A stretch of 36,124 nt of DNA from Bacillota bacterium. Lineage in GTDB: Bacteria > Bacillota > Clostridia > Lachnospirales > Lachnospiraceae. The notes under the pieces are model-generated. The model searched no databases, was not told the DNA's origin, and was given only the letters and a program-made list of their open reading frames with translations. Both the position numbers and the translations under genes were made by a program. This document shows, piece after piece, positions 16,483-24,738 of the stretch (its first letter is position 1; each line of letters starts with the position of its first letter). The DNA lies in assembly GCA_023441965.1 (NCBI GenBank), contig JAEZNB010000077.1:1-36124 (forward strand), written 5' to 3'.

Positions 16483-16562
16483 CCCTATTAGGGAATACGT
16501 TTTCGTAAAGGGGGGATACGCCCATTTTCCCCCTTGAATAAAGTGGTTATATACTATAAAAT
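16483..16562 (+). promoter_or_regulatory. Promoter and inverted repeats upstream of lacI-type gene
   Basis: TTGAAT (16534-16539) and TAAAAT (16557-16562) are spaced 17 bases. Just upstream lie three inverted repeats: CCCTATTAGGG (16483-16493), TACGTTTTCGTA (16496-16507), and AAGGGGG (16508-16514) with CCCCCTT (16529-16535), the last overlapping the -35. The second resembles a LacI-family operator and suggests autoregulation, which is inference. Confidence 0.5.
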
Positions 16563-16603
16563 GGTATTGAATGTACACTAAGGGATAAAAAAGGGAGAAG
16601 ACT

Positions 16604-17617
16604 ATGGCAACTATTTTGGAGCTATCAGAAAGATGCGGTGTTTCAGTCTCCACTGTAAGTAAGGCTTTGAACGGCTATTCCGATATCAGTGATAAAACCA
16701 GGGAACTAGTGATTAGGACTGCCAATGAGATGGGGTATTTTCCGAATGCCAATGCCCGGGCCTTGAAGCTGAAGAAGACTTATAATATCGGTGTATTATT
16801 TGCAACCTATACGAGTATGGGTTTAAGGAACGATTATTTTGCCCATATTTTATCCGCCTTTAGGGAAGAGGCTTCCCAGGGAGGTTATGACATCACCTTT
16901 ATCGAGCATCATGTCGGACGCAGAAAGATGACCTATCTGGAGCATTGCCAATATCGTCATTTCGACGGAGTATGTATCGTCTGTGCCGATTATGAGAATG
17001 AAGAAGTGATCCGGCTGGCTGAGAGTGATTTGCCGGTGGTTACCATTGATCATGCCTTTCAGAAGTCTTATTCCATTATTTCAGATAATTATGGCGGGAT
17101 GAAGCAGCTTGCCAATTACATAGTAAGACAGGGACACACCAGGGTGGCTATGATTCACGGAAACAGGACACTGGTGACCAGAAACCGTATCGATGGCTTT
17201 CTGGACGCCATGAAGGATAATCATATCACAGTGCCCAGAGAATATGTGGTGGAAGGCTTATACAGGAACCAGCAGCTGACAGAGGAACTGGCCTCCAATC
17301 TGCTGAAGCTGAAGCAGCAGCCCACCTGTATCATTGCTCCGGATGATCTGTCGTCAGTCGGAGTAATCAATGCCGTCAGGAAAAGCGGCTTACAGGTAGT
17401 TAAGGATATCTCGATCGCTGGCTATGACGGACTGGAGTCCCAGCAGATGATCGGTGTGAAGCTGACTACAGTAAAGCAGGAGAGGGATAATATCGGACGG
17501 GAAGCAGCCAGAAAGCTGATCCAGATGATCGAGCACCCGCAGGAAAAGTCTCAGGACACCGTGTTTATGAAGCAGACGCTGATCGTTGGGAATTCTGTCA
17601 GAAGAATCTTAACCTAA
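16604..17617 (+). CDS. LacI-family transcriptional regulator
   Basis: A 337-residue DNA-binding regulator. The helix-turn-helix (residues 3-24, LSERCGVSVSTVSKALNG) and hinge helix region (NANARALKLKK) are typical of LacI/PurR, followed by a periplasmic-binding-protein-like sugar-binding domain. The start has GGGAG 6 bases upstream. Which sugar it senses is not shown. The next gene on the same strand is not a sugar transporter, so its regulon is probably elsewhere; the GH5 genes upstream are a possible target but no shared operator was recognised. Confidence 0.92.
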   Translation: MATILELSERCGVSVSTVSKALNGYSDISDKTRELVIRTANEMGYFPNANARALKLKKTYNIGVLFATYTSMGLRNDYFAHILSAFREEASQGGYDITFIEHHVGRRKMTYLEHCQYRHFDGVCIVCADYENEEVIRLAESDLPVVTIDHAFQKSYSIISDNYGGMKQLANYIVRQGHTRVAMIHGNRTLVTRNRIDGFLDAMKDNHITVPREYVVEGLYRNQQLTEELASNLLKLKQQPTCIIAPDDLSSVGVINAVRKSGLQVVKDISIAGYDGLESQQMIGVKLTTVKQERDNIGREAARKLIQMIEHPQEKSQDTVFMKQTLIVGNSVRRILT

Positions 17618-17653
17618 CGAGGGTGTAGCTTCATACGAGAGGGGGATTCTTGT

Positions 17654-18925
17654 ATGATTCAGGCATATCAGCATGTGATGGAAAGCTACCTGCCTAAGCC
17701 GGTGGCTAATCATCATGTCCATAAGAAGAATGATATCAGGAAAGCATATGAGAATATCCTTAAGCTCACTAAGAATTCCGGTTTTTATAAGCTGGACATG
17801 TCAAAGGAGAATCAGGCTTACACCCTCGGTGTGAAGGAACTGGCGACCCGATTAACGGACGGGGTTGCAGAGCTGACGGATCCCTGGCACCCGGTATATC
17901 ATCAGAAATTCATGTCTGTCAGTGATGAGAGTATCTTGGAAGCCAAGCTGGTAAGTAAGGATGTCTCAAGACTTCCAGATCAGATATCAATCACTGTACA
18001 AGCCTTAGCTGTTCCGCAGGCGAATAGAGGAAGAGACATCTTTCTGCCCTCCCGAAGCCTGGAGGGAGGCACTTATAAGTTCATGGCCAGGGTTATGGAT
18101 CGTGATTATGAGCTTTCCTTTGAAATGAGGGAGAGGACCAGTAACGGAGGCGCCTTAGTCAAGTTGACAGAATATCTGCAGAAGGAGCTGCCGGGCCTTT
18201 CTGTTTCGGTGGAGGAACCAAAGAGAGACTACAGTAATATTTATATTGAATCGACTGTAACCGGTGCATCCGAGGACAGAATATTCTTCTTTGAGGCAGA
18301 GGATCCGAAGGGAGAAGATCTCATAGAATTCTTCGGCTTGAATCAAATGACTCAGGCCTCGGACAATGCACATTTTATCCTGAACGGTCAGGAGAAGCAG
18401 ACCTATTCCAACACCTTTCAGATTGAAGGCAAGCTTCAGGTTACCCTGTTTGAGGCAAGTGATAAGCCGGTTGCCCTAAAGCTTCAGAATGTTTCGGAAC
18501 AGCTGCTGGAACGGACAGATGCAATCCTGGGCAGCTATAACGAGCTGATCCGTCTGGCATCCAACAGAAATGCTTCCTTAAGCAGCAGCTACAGCGCAAG
18601 GAAATTAATCAATGAGCTTAGGAGGATAGGAGAAGCTTACCGGGAGGAGCTGGCGGAGAATGGTCTGTCTGTGTCCAATGACGGAACCCTGATCAGAGAT
18701 GCGGCAATCAGTGACGAGGCGGCAAAAGACGGAAGAATGCAGGAATTCTTCACCAATAAAAACGGATTCATCGCAACTCTTCTTGGGAAGGCAGAAGAGA
18801 TTGCAATCAATCCGGTGGAATATCTGGATAAGACCATTGTAACCTACCCTGACAGTACGAGACCTAGGACAAATCCTTATACAGCATCTCTGTACAGTGG
18901 CCTCTTCTTCAGTTCTTACTGCTGA
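17654..18925 (+). CDS. FliD-like (flagellar hook-associated 2-like) protein
   Basis: A 423-residue soluble protein with no signal peptide and no membrane segment. The overall plan recalls FliD-like proteins of Lachnospiraceae: an N-terminal segment, a middle beta-rich part, a helical stretch with ...ILGSYNELIRLASNR..., a C-terminal helical part, and an ending of the type PYTASLYSGLFFSSYC that I associate with these proteins. FliD caps the flagellar filament, but this one lies away from flagellar genes and lacks long N- and C-terminal heptads, so the function may differ. A GAGGGGG sequence precedes the ATG. The 3' end overlaps the convergent AraC-type gene by 17 bases. Assignment is by memory of similar sequences and is moderate. 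Confidence 0.5.
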   Translation: MIQAYQHVMESYLPKPVANHHVHKKNDIRKAYENILKLTKNSGFYKLDMSKENQAYTLGVKELATRLTDGVAELTDPWHPVYHQKFMSVSDESILEAKLVSKDVSRLPDQISITVQALAVPQANRGRDIFLPSRSLEGGTYKFMARVMDRDYELSFEMRERTSNGGALVKLTEYLQKELPGLSVSVEEPKRDYSNIYIESTVTGASEDRIFFFEAEDPKGEDLIEFFGLNQMTQASDNAHFILNGQEKQTYSNTFQIEGKLQVTLFEASDKPVALKLQNVSEQLLERTDAILGSYNELIRLASNRNASLSSSYSARKLINELRRIGEAYREELAENGLSVSNDGTLIRDAAISDEAAKDGRMQEFFTNKNGFIATLLGKAEEIAINPVEYLDKTIVTYPDSTRPRTNPYTASLYSGLFFSSYC

Positions 18926-20186
18926 CATAGGTTCTGTTCTTAATATATTCGCTGGGAGTTATCCCGATTCGTTTCTTAAAGATTCGGCTGAAATAATTGG
19001 GATCCTTATAGCCCACCATGAAGCATACTTCCTTCACGGTATAATTGGAGTTGGTCAACAACTCCTTTGCTTTTTTTACACGAAGCATGGAGAGCCAGTC
19101 AATAAAATTAAAGCCGGTACTTTTTTTAATCAGCTTGCTGAAATACTGCGGGCTGATATTTACTTGCTCTGCGATATTCTCCAGGGAGATTTCCTCTGCA
19201 TAGTGAGCCTCCAGATATTCCTTGGTTACCTGCACAATTCTGTTGGAATAATCTATGGAGGTCTGTGGCTTCACATAGCCGGTGATATACATGAATTTCT
19301 TGTAAGCCCATTCGATCAGATCCTGTCCGGTCAATTCCAGGATCGTTGTAATCTGAGCCGTATAATTGAAATAATCAGACTTACCCTGCCCGTCCAGCTG
19401 TGCTGCATGAGCGGCTATGATCAGGGCTTCTATGATCTTATTCCTCTTGATATCATCGTTTAAGGGCTTGATGTCGTTCATCATAAGTACAAAATAATCA
19501 TAGGCCTCAGTCTTCTTAAGGCGGATTGCCTCCACCATATGCCTCTCGGCCTCGGCATAGTCATAATAATGATCTTCGGCCAGCTCTTCCATGGCTGTGA
19601 CATGGAGTGCCTTTCCCGGCTGGCAGTGGTACATGCAGGACAGGGCATCCAAGAAGGAACTATAAATGGAGGACAGGGAATAGCTATTGCCGATACCGGC
19701 AAAGGCCGATACCTGATACTCCTGCCTGATCGCCTCCACCAGCTTCCGGGACAAGGCGATGCTGCCATAGATCCTATCTGCTTCGGACAGGCTGGAGGGG
19801 GCTGAGACTAAGATGCTGATCCGATTTGAAATCAGCGGTCCGATGGTGTTCACATTATCGGGTCCAAGTACTTCTTTTAAGAAAAGATAAAAGTCATATT
19901 CATCAATATCAAAATCCAAAAAGCTGGGCTTGTTTTCGGGAAGAAGCGACAGCAGAATTAAATAGGCATTGTCCTCCATTCGGAACAGGGTTTTATAGCA
20001 GTGAAGCTCCTCATGGGAAGTACCCCGGAAGAAGAGGGAGAACATATAATTCTTCTCCACAAAATAAATGATATCCTCCTGTGTATACCTCCGGCTTGAA
20101 GACAACATCTCTGACTGCAGGCTGTCCCAGAATTCTTTCTGGATAATATGATTGTGCTGTGATTGTTTTGCGTGATGATTATCCAT
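18909..20186 (-). CDS. AraC-family transcriptional regulator
   Basis: A 425-residue regulator whose last ~100 residues hold the two AraC helix-turn-helix motifs (ISLENIAEQVNISPQYFSKL and VKEVCFMVGYKDPNYFSRIF, then GITPSEY). The first ~300 residues are an unrecognised cytoplasmic sensor region; no response-regulator receiver or cupin signature is evident. The start is set at the ATG read from 20186, because TAAGGAG lies 7 bases upstream; an ATG at 20192 is too close to it. It is divergent from the protease gene, a usual layout for local regulation. The C-terminal end overlaps the convergent gene by 17 bases. Confidence 0.9.
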   Translation of the reverse strand: MDNHHAKQSQHNHIIQKEFWDSLQSEMLSSSRRYTQEDIIYFVEKNYMFSLFFRGTSHEELHCYKTLFRMEDNAYLILLSLLPENKPSFLDFDIDEYDFYLFLKEVLGPDNVNTIGPLISNRISILVSAPSSLSEADRIYGSIALSRKLVEAIRQEYQVSAFAGIGNSYSLSSIYSSFLDALSCMYHCQPGKALHVTAMEELAEDHYYDYAEAERHMVEAIRLKKTEAYDYFVLMMNDIKPLNDDIKRNKIIEALIIAAHAAQLDGQGKSDYFNYTAQITTILELTGQDLIEWAYKKFMYITGYVKPQTSIDYSNRIVQVTKEYLEAHYAEEISLENIAEQVNISPQYFSKLIKKSTGFNFIDWLSMLRVKKAKELLTNSNYTVKEVCFMVGYKDPNYFSRIFKKRIGITPSEYIKNRTYVSSKN

Positions 20187-20240
20187 AAGCATGCTCCTTA
20201 TCTTAAGACGATATCCGATTAATTTATCTATGTATCAAGC

Positions 20241-20298
20241 TGACACGGCGTGTCATAACATGCACCATAGTATTCATATATTTTCTATATGTATTATA
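20241..20298 (-). promoter_or_regulatory. AraC-type gene promoter with palindrome in its leader
   Basis: On the minus strand an extended -10 TGGTATAAT occupies 20293-20301 with no clear -35. Downstream, in the leader, TGACACGGCGTGTCA (20241-20255) is a 7-1-7 perfect palindrome, about 30-45 bases past the expected start point. It looks like an operator where a bound dimer would block transcription. Confidence 0.45.
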
Positions 20299-20347
20299 CC
20301 ATAATATGTTATCCGATGCACGATTTTTTTAGATTTATCACTAGATG

Positions 20348-20374
20348 TTGACAAATTCATACTGAATATAAAAT
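20348..20374 (+). promoter_or_regulatory. Possible promoter of the protease gene
   Basis: TTGACA (20348-20353) is a perfect -35. The best -10 is TAAAAT (20369-20374), spaced only 15 bases, so strength may be low or need an activator such as the divergent AraC-type regulator. Confidence 0.4.
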
Positions 20375-20465
20375 TTTTGTAAACTGCCACAGAAATGCCA
20401 AGATAAGAGATTACGATAACTATGATAGGATGATAGGACACGAAATTAGTACATAAAGGTCGAGG

Positions 20466-22691
20466 ATGCGAATGAGAAGCAGAAGAGGGTTAAGATATAT
20501 CATTCTCCCGGTATTCCTGATTGCTTTAGCCCTGGCAGGAGCCCTGTTATGGTCTTATATCAGGAAGGAGATGCAGACTGTAAAGGCATTCAGGCAGTCG
20601 GAGGGAGAAATCGTCACAATTTTCAGGGAGAAGCTTGAGGAAGAGGAAGTAAATGCCTTGATGGCATCCTTAAGCATACCGGTCAGAGTACTGCGGCATA
20701 TTGAGGATTATGCCCTGATTAGTGCCGGGAATCCGGAAGAGCAGCAAATTGCCCTGATGGAGCTTGAGGACCATCCGCAGGTTAAGGCGGCAGAAGCCAA
20801 TGCCGTGCTCATGTCAATGAGTGTAAGCAACGATACCTATGCTGACAGTCAATGGGCTTTACATAATCCGGGCAACTACTATTCCTATCATAATACCGCT
20901 CGATCTCTGGTTAGGTCTACGGCAGATGTGGATATGAACGTTCCGGAAGCCTGGGAATATCTGAGCAGTTCGGGATTAAGTAAGAGGGAGGTACTCATAG
21001 CCCTGATCGATACCGGTGTGGATAGCCGACATCCTGATCTGGAAGGGGTCATCTGGGAAAACAGCGGAGAGATCGCGGAGGATGGACTGGATAATGATAA
21101 TAATGGCTATGTGGATGATATTCACGGGTGGGACTTCTATAATGGAGATAATACCATAGGCCATTATCAATATAATGAAAAAGCAAAGGCCTACTTGGCT
21201 GATCCCAAGGACAATGATGACCATGGCACCCATATCGCCGGGATCATAGGTGCAAGGGCGAACAATAACCAGGGAATTGCCGGCGTGGCTTCCGCGGTGA
21301 ATGTAAAGCTGATGATACTGAAGATCAATGGCGGTAAGGATGGCACCGGCAATATCTCAGGAGCAATCGAGGCCATCAAATATGCGACCAAAATGGGAGC
21401 GGATATCTGTAACCTAAGCTGGGGTACCTATCAATATACAACAGCATTAAAAGAGGTCATAGCAGAATCGGATATGCTGTTTGTAGCTGCAGCAGGCAAT
21501 TCCGGTGATGATAATAATAAGAAGCCGATCTATCCGGCAAGCTTTGGGCTGCCGAATATCATATCGGTTACCTATATCGATGCCGACGGAAAGCTGGCCA
21601 AGCTTTCTAATTACGGAAGCACTTCAGTGGATATCGCCGCACCCGGTAATGAGATTCACTCTACGATCGTAGGAGGCTATTCCACCATGAGCGGCTCCTC
21701 CATGGCAGCCCCTCATGTAACTGCTGTGGCAGCCCTCCTATACTCCTATGACGAATATCTCTATCCGGAAAACTTAAAGAATCTGATGCTTAGTTATATT
21801 AAGCCAATGCCTAAGCTGGAAGGCAAGGTGATCTACCCCGGAATTCCGGATGCCCTCCGACTGGTTTTTGAAGCTTCCACGGAGCTGCTTACGGATACCA
21901 TAGCACCAACAATTGAACTTAGCACCATCTATGATAAGGGGATATTGAGGGTGCCGGTGAAGATCACGGAGGAAGGTGGTTCAGGGCTTAGGGTGGTAAG
22001 ATGGCAGAGCGGGACAAAAACCCTAGCTGACTTTCAGCATGGTATGGAGGGAACGGTAGTAACAGGTGATGCTGCCGAGCTGGATCGGGCAGGTATCTAC
22101 ACCTTCTATGCCGGTGATTATGCAGGGAACGAAGCCATAGCCGTTTATAAGGTAGTGGATGATATTACACCACCTAAGATTACCGCTACCTATACGGTAG
22201 CAGCCTCCTATAATACCAGGACAATAACCATCAAGGTGACCGATGAGCAGAGTACGGTAAAAAGAGTGAAATATATGGCCGGAAGTAAGAAGGCTGCAGA
22301 TTTCCTGCCTGCCGGAGCCGGTACAGAGATTGAACTGAAGAATGGCAAAGCAAGCTTTAAGGTGACCAAGGACGGAACCTACAGTATCTATGCGATTGAC
22401 CACCGGGGCAATACCGTTGTTAAAAAAATCAATGTCAAGACCATACAGGCAACAGAGCTGAAGCTGCCCATCAGTGCGAAAACAATGAAGATCGGAGAGG
22501 AATTCCCTCTGCAGCCCAAGGTCAATCCGGCAGATACTACCGATACCATTACCTATACGAGCAGCAACCCAGCCATAGCAACCGTGACCACGAATGGAAT
22601 CATCAAAGCCCATAAGGCGGGAAATGTCACAATTACCGTAAAGACCAGCAGCGGCAAGAAAGCCGTGATAAAGGTGACGGTAAAGAAATAA
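20466..22691 (+). CDS. Membrane-anchored subtilisin-like serine protease with Big_2 domain
   Basis: A 741-residue S8 family peptidase. Residues 11-31 form a hydrophobic signal-anchor, and residues ~40-115 look like an I9-type propeptide (NPEEQQIALMELEDHPQVKAAE). The catalytic triad is Asp182 (IDTGVD), His253 (DDHGTHIAG) and Ser412 (SGSSMAAPH). Acidic Asp/Asn-rich loops between about 195 and 245 may bind calcium. Two Ig-like repeats follow (~475-660), then a C-terminal Big_2 domain (~665-741) ending at the stop. It would act on the cell surface or be released; the substrate is unknown. ATG 20466 or ATG 20472 are both possible, the latter with GAGG 6 bases upstream. It is divergent from the AraC-type gene. 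Confidence 0.93.
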   Translation: MRMRSRRGLRYIILPVFLIALALAGALLWSYIRKEMQTVKAFRQSEGEIVTIFREKLEEEEVNALMASLSIPVRVLRHIEDYALISAGNPEEQQIALMELEDHPQVKAAEANAVLMSMSVSNDTYADSQWALHNPGNYYSYHNTARSLVRSTADVDMNVPEAWEYLSSSGLSKREVLIALIDTGVDSRHPDLEGVIWENSGEIAEDGLDNDNNGYVDDIHGWDFYNGDNTIGHYQYNEKAKAYLADPKDNDDHGTHIAGIIGARANNNQGIAGVASAVNVKLMILKINGGKDGTGNISGAIEAIKYATKMGADICNLSWGTYQYTTALKEVIAESDMLFVAAAGNSGDDNNKKPIYPASFGLPNIISVTYIDADGKLAKLSNYGSTSVDIAAPGNEIHSTIVGGYSTMSGSSMAAPHVTAVAALLYSYDEYLYPENLKNLMLSYIKPMPKLEGKVIYPGIPDALRLVFEASTELLTDTIAPTIELSTIYDKGILRVPVKITEEGGSGLRVVRWQSGTKTLADFQHGMEGTVVTGDAAELDRAGIYTFYAGDYAGNEAIAVYKVVDDITPPKITATYTVAASYNTRTITIKVTDEQSTVKRVKYMAGSKKAADFLPAGAGTEIELKNGKASFKVTKDGTYSIYAIDHRGNTVVKKINVKTIQATELKLPISAKTMKIGEEFPLQPKVNPADTTDTITYTSSNPAIATVTTNGIIKAHKAGNVTITVKTSSGKKAVIKVTVKK

Positions 22692-22713
22692 GAAAGAAAA
22701 TCATGTTAAGAGA

Positions 22714-22753
22714 GAGCGAGCCGGAAACGCTTGCCTAGAAAAACGGCTCGCTC
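22714..22753 (+). terminator. Stem-loop behind the protease gene
   Basis: GAGCGAGCCG (22714-22723) pairs perfectly with CGGCTCGCTC (22744-22753) across a 20-base loop. No T-run follows; a repeat array begins at its right edge. Confidence 0.6.
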
Positions 22754-22923
22754 CCATAGAATAAGAAGCTCCCATAGAATAAGAAGCTCCCATAAAAGCT
22801 CCCATAAGAATTCCATATAAGTTCCGACAAGAAGCTTCCATATGAAGATACCACAAGAAGCACCATAACAAATCCCATAAAAGCTTCCATAAAATGCTCT
22901 CATAAAAGCTTCCATAGGAATCA
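22751..22923 (+). repeat. Degenerate short tandem repeat array
   Basis: About thirteen units of 10-18 bases built on CTCCCATAARAAG. The first two are identical 18-mers (CTCCCATAGAATAAGAAG), and later units decay (CTTCCATAAAAG, TCCGACAAGAAG and similar). It lies between the protease terminator and the rpmG promoter and encodes no credible protein; the Trp/Leu-rich minus-strand frame is a by-product of the repeat. Confidence 0.8.
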
Positions 22924-22945
22924 TATACGGCGCAAGAAAAAACAG

Positions 22946-22974
22946 TTGACGGAAATACCCGGGTATGTTATATT
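22946..22974 (+). promoter_or_regulatory. Promoter of the rpmG-secE-nusG operon
   Basis: TTGACG (22946-22951) and TATATT (22969-22974), 17-base spacing, with a TG at 22966-22967 making an extended -10. The leader to rpmG is about 125 bases; I recognise no tRNA or riboswitch in it. Confidence 0.75.
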
Positions 22975-23105
22975 GGATGAGCAGAGAAAGAGGGCTTTTT
23001 TTTTATGCCATAAAAGTCCCTATACGAAGCGGGCTATTAAAGTACAACCGATCGGCCTAGCCGGTAAGGGTTGGAGCGCTACAAGAGAAATCGGAGGTGG
23101 AAGTT

Positions 23106-23255
23106 GTGCGCGTAAAGATCACATTGGCATGTACTGATTGCAAGCAACGCAATTACAACATGACAAAAGAAAAGAAGTTGCATCCCGACAGAATGGAAAC
23201 AAAGAAGTACTGTAAGTTCTGCAGGAGCCACACACTGCACAAGGAAACAAAATAA
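23106..23255 (+). CDS. rpmG: Ribosomal protein bL33
   Basis: A 49-residue large-subunit protein. It has the zinc-binding form, with Cys pairs Cys9/Cys12 (CTDC) and Cys36/Cys39 (CKFC). The start is GTG 23106 after GGAGGTGG, giving MRVKITLACTDC as expected. The gene is too short for simple gene calling. It sits 25 bases before secE, the usual order in Firmicutes. Confidence 0.96.
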   Translation: MRVKITLACTDCKQRNYNMTKEKKLHPDRMETKKYCKFCRSHTLHKETK

Positions 23256-23280
23256 TTATATCTGAAAGGGAAGTGAAGAC

Positions 23281-23493
23281 ATGGGAGAAATGGCAAATAC
23301 AGCCGCTGAAAAGGCTCCGAAGAAAAGCTGGTTTAAGGGCGTTAAGGCAGAGTTCAAGAAGATTCTCTGGCCGGATAAGGAATCCCTGACAAAGCAGTCA
23401 ATAGCTGTCATTACTGTTACCGTTGTATTGGGTATAGTTATTTATTTGCTGGATTACTTAATTGAACTCGGTATGGGAATCTTATTTGGATAA
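23281..23493 (+). CDS. secE: Preprotein translocase subunit SecE
   Basis: A 70-residue single-span form of SecE, the clamp subunit of the SecYEG channel in the membrane. The WFKGVKAEFKKILWPDKESL region before the C-terminal helix (~40-65) is the conserved family signature. A GAAAGGGAAGTG sequence precedes the ATG. Its place between rpmG and nusG is standard. Confidence 0.95.
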   Translation: MGEMANTAAEKAPKKSWFKGVKAEFKKILWPDKESLTKQSIAVITVTVVLGIVIYLLDYLIELGMGILFG

Positions 23494-23503
23494 GGGTGAT
23501 GTT

Positions 23504-24025
23504 ATGTCAGAGGCGAATTGGTACGTTGTTCACACCTATTCCGGGTATGAGAACAAGGTAAAAGCAACCATTGAAAAAACAATCGAAAGCATGAAGCTTC
23601 AGGATCAGATCTTGGAAGTATCTGTTCCGATGCAGGATGTCATCGAAGTGAAGAATGGCGTCAAAAAACGCGTGCAGAAAAAGATGTTTCCCGGCTATGT
23701 ACTGCTCCATATGGTCATGAATGATGACGTATGGTACGTGGTTCGAAATACCAGAGGTGTAACAGGTTTCGTAGGCCCGGATTCCAAGCAACCGGTTCCA
23801 TTAACTGATGCAGAGATGCGCGGAATGGGAATTAAGAGCAATGATGTGGTCGTAGATTTTGAAATTGGTGACACCGTAACGGTTATCTCCGGTGTATGGG
23901 AGAATACCACAGGTGTGATCAGACAGATCAATACCCACAAGCAGATCGTAACCATCAGTGTCGATATGTTCGGACGTGAGACACCGGTTGAGATCAGCTT
24001 CAGTGATGTAAAGGTCAACAGATAA
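23504..24025 (+). CDS. nusG: Transcription elongation/antitermination factor NusG
   Basis: A 173-residue factor binding RNA polymerase. The N-terminal NGN domain begins WYVVHTYSGYENKV and the C-terminal KOW motif reads EIGDTVTVISGVWENTTG. ATG 23504 lies 10 bases after the secE stop with AAGGGTG before it; an upstream in-frame codon at 23462 would run inside secE and is rejected. Confidence 0.96.
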   Translation: MSEANWYVVHTYSGYENKVKATIEKTIESMKLQDQILEVSVPMQDVIEVKNGVKKRVQKKMFPGYVLLHMVMNDDVWYVVRNTRGVTGFVGPDSKQPVPLTDAEMRGMGIKSNDVVVDFEIGDTVTVISGVWENTTGVIRQINTHKQIVTISVDMFGRETPVEISFSDVKVNR

Positions 24026-24156
24026 TCTAGGACAGCAAACCGAACTGCAGGTTACGCTGTTTCAGGCATCATGGCTTGCACAGGCAGCAGCTGCTGCCGG
24101 AAGTGCACCGTATAGGGAAGTAATTCTATACGTTGTTAGGCAGTTTTCGCTTTACC

Positions 24157-24184
24157 GTGGGAGGGAAATCCCCGTAAACACCAC
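24157..24184 (+). promoter_or_regulatory. L1-binding-site mimic upstream of rplK
   Basis: GTGGGAGG (24157-24164) and a closing ACCAC (24180-24184) enclose a GGG-AAAT-CCC stem and an asymmetric loop GTAAACA. This copies the 23S rRNA L1 site (GGUGGGAGGC with GAAAUACCACC). Established L1 autoregulation of the L11-L1 operon makes a feedback role likely. Confidence 0.6.
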
Positions 24185-24206
24185 ATTTATCAGGAGGTAT
24201 GCTATA

Positions 24207-24632
24207 ATGGCAAAGAAAGTATCAGGTTATATCAAATTACAGATCCCTGCTGGGAAGGCAACACCGGCTCCCCCGGTAGGTCCCGCACTTGGACAGCATG
24301 GCGTGAACATTGTACAGTTCACCAAGGAATTCAATGCAAGAACAGCTGATCAGGATGGCATGATCATTCCGGTAGTAATCACAGTATATGCAGACAGAAG
24401 CTTCAGCTTCATCACAAAGACACCCCCGGCAGCTGTTTTACTGAAGAAGGCTTGTAATTTAAAGTCCGGTTCCGCAGTACCGAACAAGACCAAGGTTGCA
24501 ACCATAACCAAGGCTGAGGTTCGTAAGATTGCTGAGCTGAAGATGCCCGATTTGAATGCAGCAAGCGTTGAGACAGCGATGAGCATGATCGCCGGCACCG
24601 CCAGAAGCATGGGTATCACCGTTGTTGACTAA
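24207..24632 (+). CDS. rplK: Ribosomal protein uL11
   Basis: A 141-residue protein of the GTPase-associated centre, binding 23S rRNA near thiostrepton's site. The N-terminus KKVSGYIKLQIPAGKATPAP and the PPVGPALGQHGVNI motif are diagnostic. CAGGAGG lies before the ATG. The gene follows a 181-base leader containing the L1 site. Confidence 0.97.
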   Translation: MAKKVSGYIKLQIPAGKATPAPPVGPALGQHGVNIVQFTKEFNARTADQDGMIIPVVITVYADRSFSFITKTPPAAVLLKKACNLKSGSAVPNKTKVATITKAEVRKIAELKMPDLNAASVETAMSMIAGTARSMGITVVD

Positions 24633-24685
24633 TATGAACACAACAGCAGGATTGAAAGAGATCTTGCGATTGAGAATCTATTAAT

Positions 24686-24723
24686 GTGGGAGGAAAAAAT
24701 TCGTTTTCTTCCGATAAAACCAC
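24686..24723 (+). promoter_or_regulatory. Second L1-binding-site mimic, at the rplA ribosome binding site
   Basis: GTGGGAGG (24686-24693) with CCAC (24720-24723) encloses a GGAA/TTCC stem and loop GATAAAA, the same layout as the rplK site. It runs directly into the rplA Shine-Dalgarno sequence (TAGGAGG), so bound L1 would hide it. Confidence 0.6.
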
Positions 24724-24738
24724 TAGGAGGTTTATAGA

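Noticed and set aside
22751..22923. Considered a CRISPR array
   Set aside because: Units are 10-18 bases, imperfect and without unique spacers; no cas genes nearby.
22706..22924. Minus-strand frame with repeated Trp-Glu-Leu-Leu units
   Set aside because: Produced by the short tandem repeat array; no ribosome binding site, no sensible protein.
22975..23105. Searched for a tRNA in the rpmG leader
   Set aside because: No cloverleaf or T-loop sequence can be recognised.
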